This document shows positions 9,167 through 18,593 of a stretch of 56,977 bases of DNA, piece after piece. The first letter of the stretch is position 1. The number at the start of each line of letters is the position of its first letter. The position numbers were made by a program, and so were the translations under genes. Source of the stretch: Spirochaetota bacterium (GTDB lineage: Bacteria; Spirochaetota; UBA4802; JAFGJZ01). The DNA lies in contig JAQIBV010000053.1 in assembly GCA_027858855.1 (NCBI GenBank), positions 1 through 56,977 of the forward strand, given 5' to 3'. The notes under the pieces were generated by a model that searched no databases, had not been told where the DNA came from, and was given only the letters and a program-made list of their open reading frames with translations.

Positions 9167-9198
9167 AATCATTAATCAATAATTGTTAATTAATGATT
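9167..9198. terminator. Bidirectional hairpin between convergent genes
   Basis: Perfect 10-bp inverted repeat AATCATTAAT with ATTAATGATT, 12-nt loop, in the 32-nt gap between the methyltransferase gene and the minus-strand gene. It runs into the stop codon of the latter. It is A/T rich and has no clear U-tract. Confidence 0.42.
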
Positions 9199-11149
9199 AG
9201 AGGAAGTTCTCTAATTCGCTTATAATTGAACCTGTTTGATCCTTGTTTTTTTTATCCTCTTTATCTCCTTCATTCTCTTCGCTCTCTTGAACTTTCTCTT
9301 TAGTAATAGAATTGCCTGCATGAGAGGAGTTATCTTCTGATACCGGCTTTCTCTTTTCTGTTTCTGTTTCTGTTTCTGTTTCTGTTTGGGAGTCTTTCGA
9401 TTGCTGGTCTGTTGACTTCGTCTTTTCAGCTGAAGTTTCAGAAAGATCGTTTCCATATGATAAACGAAAGTTAAATGCGTGAGAAAAATCTATTACCTCG
9501 ACTAATGCCTGATAAATCTTTTTGCCTTTAAGTTTCTTATCCCCTTCAAGTTCATAATCCAGTTCGATATTCTCTTGTGGGTTGGAGACAATTTTCTGTT
9601 GTCCTTCCATGTCTTTAAATAATATATCAAAAAGTTCAATAATTGAATCAAAGTAGCCTTTTAAATCATTTCGAAGGTTTTTTGACTGCTTTTTTAATTC
9701 GTTTTCAAGTTCTGTAAGCCTTTTGCTATAGTGATAATATTGATTTTGAGATAATGGCTTATCTTCTTCGGTTTCATGATATATTTCAACACTGGTGAAA
9801 TAGTCCTTATACTGGTTGTCAATATGACGAATTCTGTTATATAGTTCTGATAGTTTCAGGCGGTAGTCTGTGTCGTGACGCCGGTCTGAGGGAACTGAAA
9901 CTTTAATTTTATTTGTAGTTAGAAGAATTGAGTATTCCTCGTCAAATTCTCGAAAAACAAGAAAAGAACGGATGATCGGATCATTCTTATATTCAGATAG
10001 TATATAGTTGCTTTTAATAAATTTTTTAGCGAGCTCTTTCAATTTTATTTGAGACATAAGCTTCAGGCCGCGTTTAACCTCTTCAGGTACCGTTGGAGCA
10101 CTCTTTTTCTTTATCTCTTCACGAGCCTGCTCCATCTCTTTATTGTGCTCAAGGTCTTTTTGCTCTTTTGTTTTTATGGCAAGTTCAGCCGATAGGCGGC
10201 TTGGACTATGAGGTTGTCGGGCGCCTGGTTTCATTTCAGGAGTTAGCTCAAGCATATGGTCAATAATTGATATATCATAAAGAGATATAATTCCTGAGTT
10301 GAAGAAACAGAAGAGCCAATAGAGGTTAGGGAAAAGTTTATTACAGATGGTGTTAATACTCTGTTTAACTTGACGACGCTTTGAAGATAAAGATTTCCCT
10401 TTTTTACTGAGAGATGTATGATAGCTTATTGCTTTATCATATGCGGAATAGAGGGTATCCTGAAAATTAATTATCAGGTAGATTCTCTTAAAGTATTCAG
10501 TTAGAGCATGAGCAATTTCAAAAGTTTTATAATCTTTTTCTCCAAATGCAATGTATTCATCAATAATATCAGAAGTAATTTCACGATCATAAATATTCGC
10601 ACCAAATTCAATTAATTCAAACAACAATGGTCGTTCACGGTCAAGTTTTTCGACAATTTTTTCTGAAATAACATGTCCACTTTGTTTAAATATTTCCAGA
10701 TAAACTAGTTGAAGATCAATTATTGCCGGTTTATATTCCTGATTGAATTTTTTTATAAAACTGGATTTAAGCTGCAATCCACTAAAATCAGTAACACCAT
10801 GTATCATTAAATTAAAACGGATACGTAAAAGGTTAATCACTTTAATGAGGGGATTTTGTGAAAAAGCATTTTCAGATGGTTGAGCCGAGGAGCCTGTTTG
10901 AGAAAACTGTTTTGCTCTGTCTTTCTTTTGAGAAGAAGAGCTTTTTTTTTGTGGTAAGTTTTTTTTTCGCAGCTCACTTTTTTCCAGAAATTCACGTTGT
11001 TTTTTGCGATCAAATGTTGAGTGTCTTTTAGGTTTAGGAGTATCTACCGTGCCACCGTGATTGACAAATTTTTGAAAAATCTGTTTTCGTTCTTTTTCAG
11101 AAAGTTCGTTGGTTCTTATATTGTCACGAGTGTTATCAAGATTAGACAT
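9197..11149 (-). CDS. Large cytoplasmic protein of unknown function
   Basis: A 650-residue soluble protein I do not recognise. The start is placed at ATG (11149), with AGGA a few bases upstream; a TTG two codons earlier has no better site. The N-terminus (about 1-105) is highly basic and Ser/Gln rich, with a conserved-looking FVNHGGTVDTPKPKRHSTF. The middle (about 110-330) is helical and may form a folded domain. A charged coiled-coil stretch lies around 330-360, then more helices to about 570. The last 80 residues are low-complexity and acidic, including a (Thr-Glu)n tract encoded by a TTTCTG repeat. No signal peptide or membrane helix is visible. A 49-bp hairpin element lies upstream at 11310-11358. 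Confidence 0.8.
   Translation of the reverse strand: MSNLDNTRDNIRTNELSEKERKQIFQKFVNHGGTVDTPKPKRHSTFDRKKQREFLEKSELRKKNLPQKKSSSSQKKDRAKQFSQTGSSAQPSENAFSQNPLIKVINLLRIRFNLMIHGVTDFSGLQLKSSFIKKFNQEYKPAIIDLQLVYLEIFKQSGHVISEKIVEKLDRERPLLFELIEFGANIYDREITSDIIDEYIAFGEKDYKTFEIAHALTEYFKRIYLIINFQDTLYSAYDKAISYHTSLSKKGKSLSSKRRQVKQSINTICNKLFPNLYWLFCFFNSGIISLYDISIIDHMLELTPEMKPGARQPHSPSRLSAELAIKTKEQKDLEHNKEMEQAREEIKKKSAPTVPEEVKRGLKLMSQIKLKELAKKFIKSNYILSEYKNDPIIRSFLVFREFDEEYSILLTTNKIKVSVPSDRRHDTDYRLKLSELYNRIRHIDNQYKDYFTSVEIYHETEEDKPLSQNQYYHYSKRLTELENELKKQSKNLRNDLKGYFDSIIELFDILFKDMEGQQKIVSNPQENIELDYELEGDKKLKGKKIYQALVEVIDFSHAFNFRLSYGNDLSETSAEKTKSTDQQSKDSQTETETETETEKRKPVSEDNSSHAGNSITKEKVQESEENEGDKEDKKNKDQTGSIISELENFL
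9355..9384. repeat. Hexanucleotide microsatellite TTTCTG x5 inside a gene
   Basis: Five perfect tandem copies of TTTCTG. Read on the minus strand they encode alternating Thr-Glu in the acidic tail of the 650-residue protein. Gain or loss of a unit would change length by two residues without shifting frame. Confidence 0.9.
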
Positions 11150-11593
11150 CTTCAATCCTGGAATAGTAAATTTAACATGTGTGCTTTTAAAAAATTATCA
11201 AAGTAAATTGTGCTTACAAGGTCTTTTAGTAAATGTTCTGGAAAAAATAGTTTAGTTTACAGAACGCTCAATAATTGAAATGGTCAATAACTAAATGAAT
11301 AAAGCTACAAAATCAATTGTCTTGTCACCGCTGGTGGCGGGGACAAGACAATTGATTTGAAATCAAATAATTGTCTGAATAAAAGCGATTATTGTCAATA
11401 TATTTTGCACCTGGTGAAAAGATATTTCAAAACAGTACGGATGGGTTTAAAGCTGCAAGCGTTAGGAAAAGTTCAAAAGTTAGTTGCTTATTGTCTTTTT
11501 GTTTAGCACTATTCAGTTGCTTTTGCAAGGTGATTTGAGGCAGGTGTTTGCTTCAAATAATTATTGGTGATTCTCCTGATGTTAAGAAAAACA
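11150..11593. other. Intergenic gap with a long near-perfect hairpin
   Basis: This 444-nt gap contains one strong feature: an inverted repeat at 11310-11358. A 17-bp perfect stem (11310-11326 with 11342-11358) is followed inward by one mismatch and CCGC/GCGG around the loop TGGTG. It lies about 240 nt after the outer-membrane-protein gene and 160 nt before the large gene, both on the minus strand, so it could be a terminator for the first or an attenuator for the second. No coding sequence is seen in the rest. Confidence 0.7.
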
Positions 11594-12061
11594 CTAAAAG
11601 CAATAACGAACTGATATCCCAAGTTTGTTACCCCACATTCTCTGTTCTTTTTCTGAGACGATGTTGTATACCGGGTGCCAGTCGAGAGAGAAGTTCATAG
11701 GGAGATCTTTAACAGAATACAGGATGCCGACAATTCCATCTGGACCAAACACGGTCGGGTCATCTTCTCCCCAAAGGCCAATATGTGCTCCACCACCAAA
11801 AAACAGGAAGAGATTTTCCGGAAAGAATTCAGGATGTATCTGATATTCATAAAGCGCTGAAAATTCAAATCCATTCCTGTTAAAAAGGATTAGTCCTTCC
11901 AGGTGGGAGGGGTCTGCGAAACGATAGCGGATTGTTGCTCCATAGTTTCCATCCTTGCCGGCTTCAAGACGTATTCCGGCTGAAAAGTCGGTCTCTTCTG
12001 ATAACAAAGAAAAGGATGAAAACATAATAATAAGGACGGATATTATTTTAGATATTTTCAT
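11594..12061 (-). CDS. Small outer-membrane beta-barrel-like protein
   Basis: A 155-residue protein with a signal peptide (MKISKIISVLIIMFSSFSLL, cleavage near SEE). The mature part consists of alternating amphipathic strands with Gly and aromatic residues (GATIRYRF, FEFSALYEYQI, FLFFGGGAHIGLWG) and ends in aromatic-terminated VRYCF, a pattern typical of small beta-barrels that insert into the outer membrane. ATG 12061 is used because GGGAG lies a few bases upstream; a TTG five codons earlier lacks one. No specific family or function is recognised. Transcription may end near the large hairpin at 11310-11358. Confidence 0.72.
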   Translation of the reverse strand: MKISKIISVLIIMFSSFSLLSEETDFSAGIRLEAGKDGNYGATIRYRFADPSHLEGLILFNRNGFEFSALYEYQIHPEFFPENLFLFFGGGAHIGLWGEDDPTVFGPDGIVGILYSVKDLPMNFSLDWHPVYNIVSEKEQRMWGNKLGISVRYCF

Positions 12062-12305
12062 TAAGATTTCTCCCAAGATTAATAATGATTAATAATCATT
12101 TGAATAAAGATTTGTAAAGATTAGTACTTCTAAAGCTTGTTATAGAAAACGATGTCTACGAAGTTCTTTTAGTTTTGAAGGGTTAAAGGAAAAAGCGCTT
12201 ATATAAACCGAGATTTAAGAAGTCTAAATTTACGTGAACTATTGTATCAGTGTCTTTTATCAAGCGCCTTTGTTTAACAGCAATTTTATAAAAGTGTTTT
12301 GGCTG

Positions 12306-12617
12306 TTAGCTTTCGTTATTATCCGCTTTACTCAATTCTTCGAGTTTGGCGCTTAATTCGTCAATTTTGGCTTTAAGTTCCTGAATTTCGGTTTTTGATG
12401 AGGATCCTAAGCTGCCAATTGTCTCAGAGACACGATCTTTTACTGTAGATAACTCATCCTTAAACTTTTTTTGAAACTCATCTTTACCCTGTTTCATGTC
12501 ATTCTTGATTTTTTCGTAATCGTCTTGATGCTTCTCTTTGAATGATTTTGACTTTTTTTCGACCTCTTCACCTGCTGAAAAGAAAAGAACACCGATATCC
12601 TTTAAGATATTGCTCAT
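12306..12617 (-). CDS. Small coiled-coil protein
   Basis: A 103-residue soluble protein, almost wholly helical and Lys/Glu rich. A short hydrophobic N-terminal patch (ILKDIGVLFFSAGEEV) resembles the start of phasin or apolipoprotein-like helices. Residues about 75-97 form a regular heptad coiled coil (IQELKAKIDELSAKLEEL). ATG 12617 has GAGGTAAT upstream, which decides the start. It may associate with membranes or inclusions, but this is inference. It is monocistronic as far as can be seen. Confidence 0.72.
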   Translation of the reverse strand: MSNILKDIGVLFFSAGEEVEKKSKSFKEKHQDDYEKIKNDMKQGKDEFQKKFKDELSTVKDRVSETIGSLGSSSKTEIQELKAKIDELSAKLEELSKADNNES

Positions 12618-12928
12618 AGCTATTACCTCGTGATTCAATTTATTAGTCATAATTATATTCGCATTTATTAATAAAGCAATAATAATATATCTTTATAAGA
12701 ATTTTATTAAAGCGAATATCTGAAAACCTCGGGTTTTGAAACTTGCAGAAACTCTGTTGCATGATTATTGTTGTGTATGGAGATTGTTCTTGACGAGATT
12801 GGAATTAGCTAAAAATATTCAGCTTATGATGTTTTGTTCTGATATAGCTATATTAGGATTATTTTGAACCTGATCCTGTTTCTTTAAGGTTGAAGTCTTT
12901 GGATTTAATAAATATCAGGTTTAACTGA
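12618..12928. other. Intergenic gap between divergent genes
   Basis: A 311-nt AT-rich stretch that must hold the promoters of the small coiled-coil gene (leftward) and the acetyltransferase gene (rightward). I could not fix either promoter with confidence, and no RNA gene or repeat is visible. Confidence 0.45.
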
Positions 12929-13423
12929 ATGAATCAGTGTAGGTTGAAATTCGGGGGATTTGTGGAAAAGAATTTAGTGTTTCTAAGTGCACAAATAGAG
13001 GATTTACCCGCTGTACTTGGTTTACAGAAGAGAGCTTTTGAAGAAAACGCACGTCGTCATAATGACTTTAATATTCAGCCTTTGACACAGACTCTTGAAG
13101 ATTTGAAAAAGGAGTTTAGGGATCATACGATTTTAATTGCAAAAAGTAATGACAGAGTTATAGCGAGTGTACGCGGTAAGATTTCCAAGAGGACTGTGTA
13201 TATACAAAAACTTATCGTTGACCCGGATTATCAGAATAGAGGAGTAGGTAAACAGATGTTCGTGGCTTTGGAAAGATCGTTTCCGGATGCGGATCGTTTT
13301 GAACTGTATACAGCTGTTGCCGATGAAAAGAATATTCATATATATAGCAATTTTGGATACATACCATTTCGAACAGAGGTAATTAGCGGGATAGAGTTTG
13401 TATTTATGGAAAAAATACTTTGA
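12929..13423 (+). CDS. GNAT-family N-acetyltransferase
   Basis: A 164-residue protein that should transfer an acetyl group from acetyl-CoA to an amine. The acetyl-CoA-binding motif A is clear: IVDPDYQNRGVGKQMF, with the NRGVGK pyrophosphate loop. It is preceded by the strand ASVRGKI and followed by YTAVADEKNIHIYSNFGY, typical of motif B and the C-terminal segment. The substrate cannot be read from the sequence. Start choice is ambiguous: ATG 12929 has AGGT nine bases upstream, while GTG 12962 has GGGGGA close by and would remove eleven residues. The lysyl-tRNA synthetase gene follows in the same direction. Confidence 0.85.
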   Translation: MNQCRLKFGGFVEKNLVFLSAQIEDLPAVLGLQKRAFEENARRHNDFNIQPLTQTLEDLKKEFRDHTILIAKSNDRVIASVRGKISKRTVYIQKLIVDPDYQNRGVGKQMFVALERSFPDADRFELYTAVADEKNIHIYSNFGYIPFRTEVISGIEFVFMEKIL

Positions 13424-13489
13424 CAGCAGGACAATACGATTTTGATAGTCTGATATTGAAGTTTCCTAATGATAATAAGGAGTAGTGCA

Positions 13490-14986
13490 ATGAGTGAGAA
13501 ACCAGGTGATATAAGAAGTCAGCGGATAGAGAAAATTGAAAAGATGAGGGAATCCGGAATTAATCCCTATCCTAATCGGTATGAGAGAAAAGACCGGATA
13601 GCAGATGTTGTAGCGGCTTTCGATGAAACTAAACCTGTAAAGGTTGCTGTCGCAGGAAGAATAAAGTCAAAACGAGTTATGGGAAAAGCTTCATTTGGAA
13701 ATGTTGAAGATTTTTCTGGTTCAATCCAGTTTTATGCTGCGCGGGATATAATGGGGGAAGAGGAGTATGCTTTGTATAAAACTCATGATCTTGGAGATCA
13801 TGTAGGAGTAGAAGGAGAAACTTTTCTGACGCAGAAGGGAGAGATTTCCATAAAGGTTAAGAAGCTGGTTCTTTTATCTAAGTGTATTCAACCACTCCCT
13901 GTTGTAAAAGAGAAGGATGGTCAGGTTTTTGATGAGTTTTCAGATACCGAGCTTAAATATCGTCATCGCTATGTTGACCTGATCGTTAACCAGAAAACAA
14001 GAAAAGATTTTCTGATGCGCAGCAAAATTGTGTCCGGAATACGTCGTTTTCTTGAAGAGAATGATTTTCTTGAAGTAGAGACTCCAATGATGCACTCCGT
14101 AGTCAGTGGTGCGGCGGCACGCCCTTTTGTTACCTATCATAATACACTTGATATGGAGCTCTTTTTACGAATTGCTCCTGAATTGTATCTGAAAAGGTTG
14201 ATAGTGGGTGGTTTTGAACGCGTGTTTGAAATGAACAGAAACTTCAGAAATGAGGGGATCGATACACGTCACAATCCGGAATTTACAATGGTCGAGATTT
14301 ATCAGGCTTATGCTGATTATAATGATATGATGGATTTAACCGAGCGACTTTTTACTACACTAGCGGAACAGTTTTTTGGAACTACAGATATCCCTTATCA
14401 GGGTGAAACTCTTAGCTTGAAAGGCCCATGGCGACGAGTACGTTTTGTTGATGCAATCAAAGAGGTAACGGGTATTGATTTCTCTGCAATTAAATCGCCA
14501 GCTGAAGCCGTTTCAGCTGCTAGGAAGATTGGTCTTGAAGTTGATGAATCGATGGGAATTTGGAAAATTGCTGATGAGGTTCTTGGTGAGCGGGTCGAAA
14601 AAACTTTTCAGAACCCTACATTTTTGACAGATTATCCAAAAGAGCTTTCACCTCTTTCGAAATCGTTTGAAGATAATCCCGATTATGTTGAGCGATTTGA
14701 GCTTTTTATTGCCGGCCGGGAAATGGCTAATGCATTTACAGAGTTAAATGATCCTTTCGATCAAAAGGAGCGGTTTGAAGGCCAATCTAAAATGAGGGAT
14801 GAGGGTGACGCCGAGGCCATGATGATTGATGATGACTATATCACTGCTTTGGAGTATGGATTACCTCCGACTGGTGGTTTGGGAATTGGAATTGATCGTC
14901 TTATTATGCTGTTCGTTGATACTGCTTCGATTAAGGATACCATTCTATTTCCTCTGTTGCGGCCTGACGGACAACAGGATATTTAA
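13490..14986 (+). CDS. lysS: Lysyl-tRNA synthetase, class II
   Basis: A 498-residue cytoplasmic enzyme that charges tRNA-Lys with lysine. An N-terminal OB-fold anticodon-binding domain (about 50-160) is followed by the class II catalytic core. Motif 2 is seen as [17 protein letters not shown] and motif 3 as [18 protein letters not shown]; motif 1 lies near [19 protein letters not shown]. The length is normal for the bacterial enzyme. ATG 13490 is chosen because AAGGAG precedes it by 7 nt; an upstream ATG at 13469 has none. An intrinsic terminator follows. Well-known spirochaetes such as Borrelia and Treponema use a class I LysRS, so the class II form is notable if the host is a spirochaete. 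Confidence 0.97.
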   Translation: MSEKPGDIRSQRIEKIEKMRESGINPYPNRYERKDRIADVVAAFDETKPVKVAVAGRIKSKRVMGKASFGNVEDFSGSIQFYAARDIMGEEEYALYKTHDLGDHVGVEGETFLTQKGEISIKVKKLVLLSKCIQPLPVVKEKDGQVFDEFSDTELKYRHRYVDLIVNQKTRKDFLMRSKIVSGIRRFLEENDFLEVETPMMHSVVSGAAARPFVTYHNTLDMELFLRIAPELYLKRLIVGGFERVFEMNRNFRNEGIDTRHNPEFTMVEIYQAYADYNDMMDLTERLFTTLAEQFFGTTDIPYQGETLSLKGPWRRVRFVDAIKEVTGIDFSAIKSPAEAVSAARKIGLEVDESMGIWKIADEVLGERVEKTFQNPTFLTDYPKELSPLSKSFEDNPDYVERFELFIAGREMANAFTELNDPFDQKERFEGQSKMRDEGDAEAMMIDDDYITALEYGLPPTGGLGIGIDRLIMLFVDTASIKDTILFPLLRPDGQQDI

Positions 14987-14998
14987 TAAAGATTTGAT

Positions 14999-15026
14999 AA
15001 AAAATAGCCCGTTGGGGCTATTTTTT
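14999..15026 (+). terminator. Intrinsic terminator of lysS
   Basis: A 12-bp stem (AAAAAATAGCCC with GGGCTATTTTTT) with loop GTTG, ending in six T residues, 13 nt after the lysS stop codon. It can work in both directions. Confidence 0.92.
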
Positions 15027-15100
15027 GCATAATGCTTGACAGGAATAACCCCCGTGAATTATTTGAAACCGCTATATGATTATTGCTGAAGAGGTTTTAA

Positions 15101-15241
15101 ATGATGATTCTGCTTATTGCTGTTGGAACGACTGTAGTTGGGGTCGGTATGGTCTATTATCTGTTTTCGGGTCGTCGTTCGTCTGTACAGAAAGATTCTG
15201 AAACATGGGAAAATCTCTGGATGAGCAGGCTTGATAGGTAA
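15101..15241 (+). CDS. 46-residue single-pass membrane peptide
   Basis: A short gene with good signs of translation: ATG with GAGG seven bases upstream, a hydrophobic N-terminal helix (about residues 2-23, MILLIAVGTTVVGVGMVYYL), then a positively charged SGRRSS segment (positive-inside, C-terminus in the cytoplasm) and a polar tail with two Trp residues (ETWENLWMSRLDR). It lies alone between two terminator-bounded genes. TTGACA at 15036 could be a -35 box, but no convincing -10 was found at the usual distance. No family is recognised. Confidence 0.6.
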   Translation: MMILLIAVGTTVVGVGMVYYLFSGRRSSVQKDSETWENLWMSRLDR

Positions 15242-15553
15242 TGACTTAACGGGAATCCATAAAAGTAAAGCCTTAATAAATGGGTTTTCTGCATCTGTTG
15301 CCTGCTGTCTATTATTTCAAGTAGGTTACTTAATGATTTTAAATATTTCAATCGGGTGTTAAATTCCATCTTCATAAAACACAATTACTTTCCGTATTTT
15401 GCTGCTCTTCTCCCCTTCTCTTTTATTCAAACTAACTGTTTTTTTCTTGATTTAATCGGTGCTCCGACATATTTTTTTAATTGTCTTTTGAGGGACTTAC
15501 CCGGTTTCAAGGTGTAATTCCTCGTTTTAAAACAACGTGAATGAGAGGTAACT
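15242..15553. other. Intergenic gap before the SPFH gene
   Basis: A 312-nt AT-rich stretch with no supported coding sequence, RNA gene or strong inverted repeat. It should contain the promoter for the SPFH gene at 15554. Confidence 0.45.
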
Positions 15554-16576
15554 ATGGGATTGTGGAATAAAGCAAAGGGGCAGTTGCGGTCTGTTATTGA
15601 ATGGAGTAGTCCTGCGGAAGATATGATTTTTTATCGGTGGAGTAGTGATGGAGATGAGATAAAGAATGCCTCCAAATTGATTGTTAATCCGGGTCAGGGA
15701 TGTATTTTTGTTTATGAGGGACGTGTTGAGGCCTTTTTTGAAGATGAAGGCATAATAGAGCTTAAAACAGAAAACGTACCGTTCTGGACAACAATAAGCA
15801 ACTTTATGCAAAAGTTTCAGAGCGAGCATAAGGTCGGTATCTATTTTTATAAAAAAACGCAGATTCTGAATCAAAAGTGGGGAACTCCAAGTATTATAAA
15901 ATATATGGATCCTCTGTATAATTTCGAGGTAGGCCTGCGTGCATATGGAAACTACTCTTTTCAGATCAATGATCCCGGCCACTTTTTTGTAAATGTTATT
16001 GGTGTTGGATCTGAGTATACAACAACACAGTTTCGTACTGTAATGAGTGCTAAAATCATCGAGCCGTTGACAGACTATTTCGCTGAGGCCGGATTTGGTT
16101 ATTCGGATATTGATAAAGAACGACAGGAAATATCTGCTGGAATAAGGGAGCGTCTTTTAAAGGAGTTTTCAGACCTGGGTTTTGATCTGATAGATTTCAA
16201 AATCGAAGGAACAAGTTTCGATGATTCCACAATGAAGCGAATTAATCGCATTGCCGATATGACTGCTGAAGCAGAAGCATTAAAACGTGTAGGCATGAAT
16301 TATTCTGATCAGCAGAAGCTCGAGGCTATGAAAATGGCTGCCCAGAACGAGGGTGGTGGTGCAGGTCTTGGTATGGGCATGGGAGCTGGTATGGGTATGG
16401 GACAGATGATGGCAGGTATGATGGGGTCACAGCAGACCCCACAGCAAGCGCCAGCAACAGCAGACCCGAATGATCCAATGGTGAAAATAAAAAAACTAAA
16501 AGAGATGTTTGAGCTAGAACTCATAACCAAAGAAGAATACGAAGCCAAGAAAAAAGAAATTCTAAGCAGTATTTGA
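15554..16576 (+). CDS. SPFH-domain protein with C-terminal SHOCT helix pair (YdjI-like)
   Basis: A 340-residue soluble or peripheral membrane protein of the SPFH/virion-core-protein-like group (Bacillus YdjI type), usually linked to membrane stress and phage-shock-like systems. Residues about 15-270 form the SPFH part: MIFYRWSSDGDEIKNASKLIVNPGQ at the start, QKFQSEHKVGIYF and later helical assembly segments. A Gly/Met-rich flexible linker (about 275-300, GLGMGMGAGMGMGQMM) follows. Residues about 310-340 form a SHOCT-type helix pair (KIKKLKEMFELELITKEEY). GAGAGGT precedes the ATG. The gene stands alone and has its own terminator, so its regulation is independent. Confidence 0.88.
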   Translation: MGLWNKAKGQLRSVIEWSSPAEDMIFYRWSSDGDEIKNASKLIVNPGQGCIFVYEGRVEAFFEDEGIIELKTENVPFWTTISNFMQKFQSEHKVGIYFYKKTQILNQKWGTPSIIKYMDPLYNFEVGLRAYGNYSFQINDPGHFFVNVIGVGSEYTTTQFRTVMSAKIIEPLTDYFAEAGFGYSDIDKERQEISAGIRERLLKEFSDLGFDLIDFKIEGTSFDDSTMKRINRIADMTAEAEALKRVGMNYSDQQKLEAMKMAAQNEGGGAGLGMGMGAGMGMGQMMAGMMGSQQTPQQAPATADPNDPMVKIKKLKEMFELELITKEEYEAKKKEILSSI

Positions 16577-16605
16577 GAAAAATTATAATAATAACCTAAA
16601 ACCAT

Positions 16606-16632
16606 AAAAACCGCCGAAAGGCGGTTTTTTTC
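16606..16632 (+). terminator. Intrinsic terminator of the SPFH gene
   Basis: A 10-bp stem, AAAAACCGCC with GGCGGTTTTT, loop GAAA (a stable tetraloop), continuing into a T-run. It lies 29 nt after the stop codon. Confidence 0.93.
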
Positions 16633-16731
16633 ATAAAATTCGATAAATATTGTTGTGCAAATAAACCTGTACAGATAATGGACTTGGCTTATATTAATGT
16701 GAACAATTTGCTATGTGCCAAGAGAGGTTTT

Positions 16732-18369
16732 ATGAAAAGTCAGTTTACTCCAAAACTATTTACATGTATTAAAGAGGGTATACCGCTAAAGCAGATCGGA
16801 TCTGATGTTCAATCGGGAATTCTTGTCGGAATTATTGCCCTGCCTCTTGCATTGGCTTTTGCTATTGCCAGTGGAGTATCGCCTGAACGTGGAATAATTA
16901 CTGCGATTATTGCAGGGTTCATTGTATCGTGTTTTGGTGGGAGCCGTGTTCAAATCGGTGGTCCAACCGGAGCTTTCATAGTCCTGATATTTTCCATAAA
17001 TAGCAATTATGGCTTAACTGGCCTATTGACTGCAACCATCATGGCCGGAATTATGCTTATTTTAATGGGATTGTTCAGGATGGGGGATCTTCTGAAGTAT
17101 ATCCCCTATAACCTTATTGTGGGATTTACTGGCGCTATATCTTTGATTATTTTCAGTACACAAATAAAGAACTTATTCGGTCTTTCAATAGATGATTTAC
17201 CTGTTAAATTTATAGGTCAATGGTCTTCTTATGCGAAAAATTTTACTACAGTAAATATATACGCAACTGGTGTTGGCTTCTCGTCAATCTTCATGATCGT
17301 TGCCGTTCGTAAAAAGGTGCCACGTGTTCCCGGTGCATTGATTGCTGTTCTGGTTTTTACATCTCTGGTCTGGTTTTTAGATTTGCCTGTTGAAACAATA
17401 GGATCTCGTTATGGAGCCATCAAAAGTGGAATATCGTTTTCAGGACTAACTGTTCCGTCGCTTGAGTTGGTAAAGACTCTATTCCTTCCTGCACTTAGTA
17501 TCGCTCTTTTAGGAGCTTTGGAATCACTGCTTTCTGCGGTAGTGGCTGATGGGATGATTGGAGGAAAGCATCGTTCAAACCTTGAATTAGTTGCTCAAGG
17601 TGGAGCTAATATTTTTAGTGCACTTTTTGGTGGAATACCGGCAACAGGAGCGATTGCCCGTACAGCTGCGAATATTAAAAATGGAGGCCGTACCCCGATT
17701 GCGGGAATTGTCCATTCAATAGTTTTACTGTTTATGCTTCTTTTTATGGCTCCTCTTGCTTTTTATATACCCTTAGCGGTACTTGCTGGGATCTTAGTAG
17801 TTGTGGCTTATGATATGAGTGATCTGCACGCTTTTAAAATGATATGTAAGACAAATGCATATGAAATTTCCGTGCTTTTTGTTACATTTTTCCTAACTCT
17901 GTTTTATGATTTGTCGATTGCTATTGTTATTAGCTTCATACTTGCAGTTGTTCTGTTTATGAAGAGAATGTCGTCTTCTTTGGATATTATTCCAATAATG
18001 GCAGTTAAAGAGGGCGAGATACTCTTTAGTTCAGAATTGGGCGTGATTGATGAACGAATAGCCCTGTTTGAGATGAATGGCCCGCTGTTTTTTGGTTCAG
18101 TTGCAGAACTGTTAAGCGTAGAGGAGTCACTGGGCTCTTTTCATACCGTAATAATATTGCGGATGCGCTATGTTCCAATTATTGATACAACTGGGCTAAT
18201 GCGGTTAAAATCTTTGAAGCAGCAGATTGAAAAAAATGGATGTTCGCTAATAATTAGTGGTGCTAATAAACAAATTCGGGAAAAGATTTTGAAGCAGGGT
18301 ATTGTTTCAAAGGGAAGAATTTTCGAATCTGTTGATAAAGCACTGGATAGGGCTAACACTCTTCTCTGA
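16732..18369 (+). CDS. SulP-family anion transporter with STAS domain
   Basis: A 545-residue inner-membrane carrier of the SulP/SLC26 family, which moves sulfate, bicarbonate or related anions. The membrane part (about 20-415) has 10-14 helices and the family signature in the second and third: GIIALPLALAFAIASGVSPE followed by GFIVSCFGGSRVQIGGPTGAF. A cytoplasmic STAS domain occupies about 430-535, with IILRMRYVPIIDTTGLMRLK as its central strand-helix. ATG 16732 is chosen because AGAGGT lies just upstream; an upstream ATG at 16678 has no site. The substrate (sulfate versus bicarbonate) cannot be told here. No partner gene is adjacent. Confidence 0.93.
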   Translation: MKSQFTPKLFTCIKEGIPLKQIGSDVQSGILVGIIALPLALAFAIASGVSPERGIITAIIAGFIVSCFGGSRVQIGGPTGAFIVLIFSINSNYGLTGLLTATIMAGIMLILMGLFRMGDLLKYIPYNLIVGFTGAISLIIFSTQIKNLFGLSIDDLPVKFIGQWSSYAKNFTTVNIYATGVGFSSIFMIVAVRKKVPRVPGALIAVLVFTSLVWFLDLPVETIGSRYGAIKSGISFSGLTVPSLELVKTLFLPALSIALLGALESLLSAVVADGMIGGKHRSNLELVAQGGANIFSALFGGIPATGAIARTAANIKNGGRTPIAGIVHSIVLLFMLLFMAPLAFYIPLAVLAGILVVVAYDMSDLHAFKMICKTNAYEISVLFVTFFLTLFYDLSIAIVISFILAVVLFMKRMSSSLDIIPIMAVKEGEILFSSELGVIDERIALFEMNGPLFFGSVAELLSVEESLGSFHTVIILRMRYVPIIDTTGLMRLKSLKQQIEKNGCSLIISGANKQIREKILKQGIVSKGRIFESVDKALDRANTLL

Positions 18370-18593
18370 ATATATCGTGGTCCTGAAGCTGGGTTTGGTT
18401 TTCGGCTAATAATGTATCAAGATGTTTAACGTTGTTGGCCGATAATTATAACAGGCTTCTTTGGTGTTGTCTTCCCGGTATGGCAGGTTTTTCCTTTGCA
18501 TTTGATTGGGTGCTGAAACAGTGAGTTGATCTGTAAAATATGTCTAAAAATGGAAACTGATTTAAAAATGATGCAGTCCTAACAGGTGTGTTA

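Noticed and set aside
9220-9456. Second minus-strand frame in the acidic tail of the large protein
   Set aside because: It is an out-of-frame reading of the TTTCTG repeat region, giving Gln-Lys runs.
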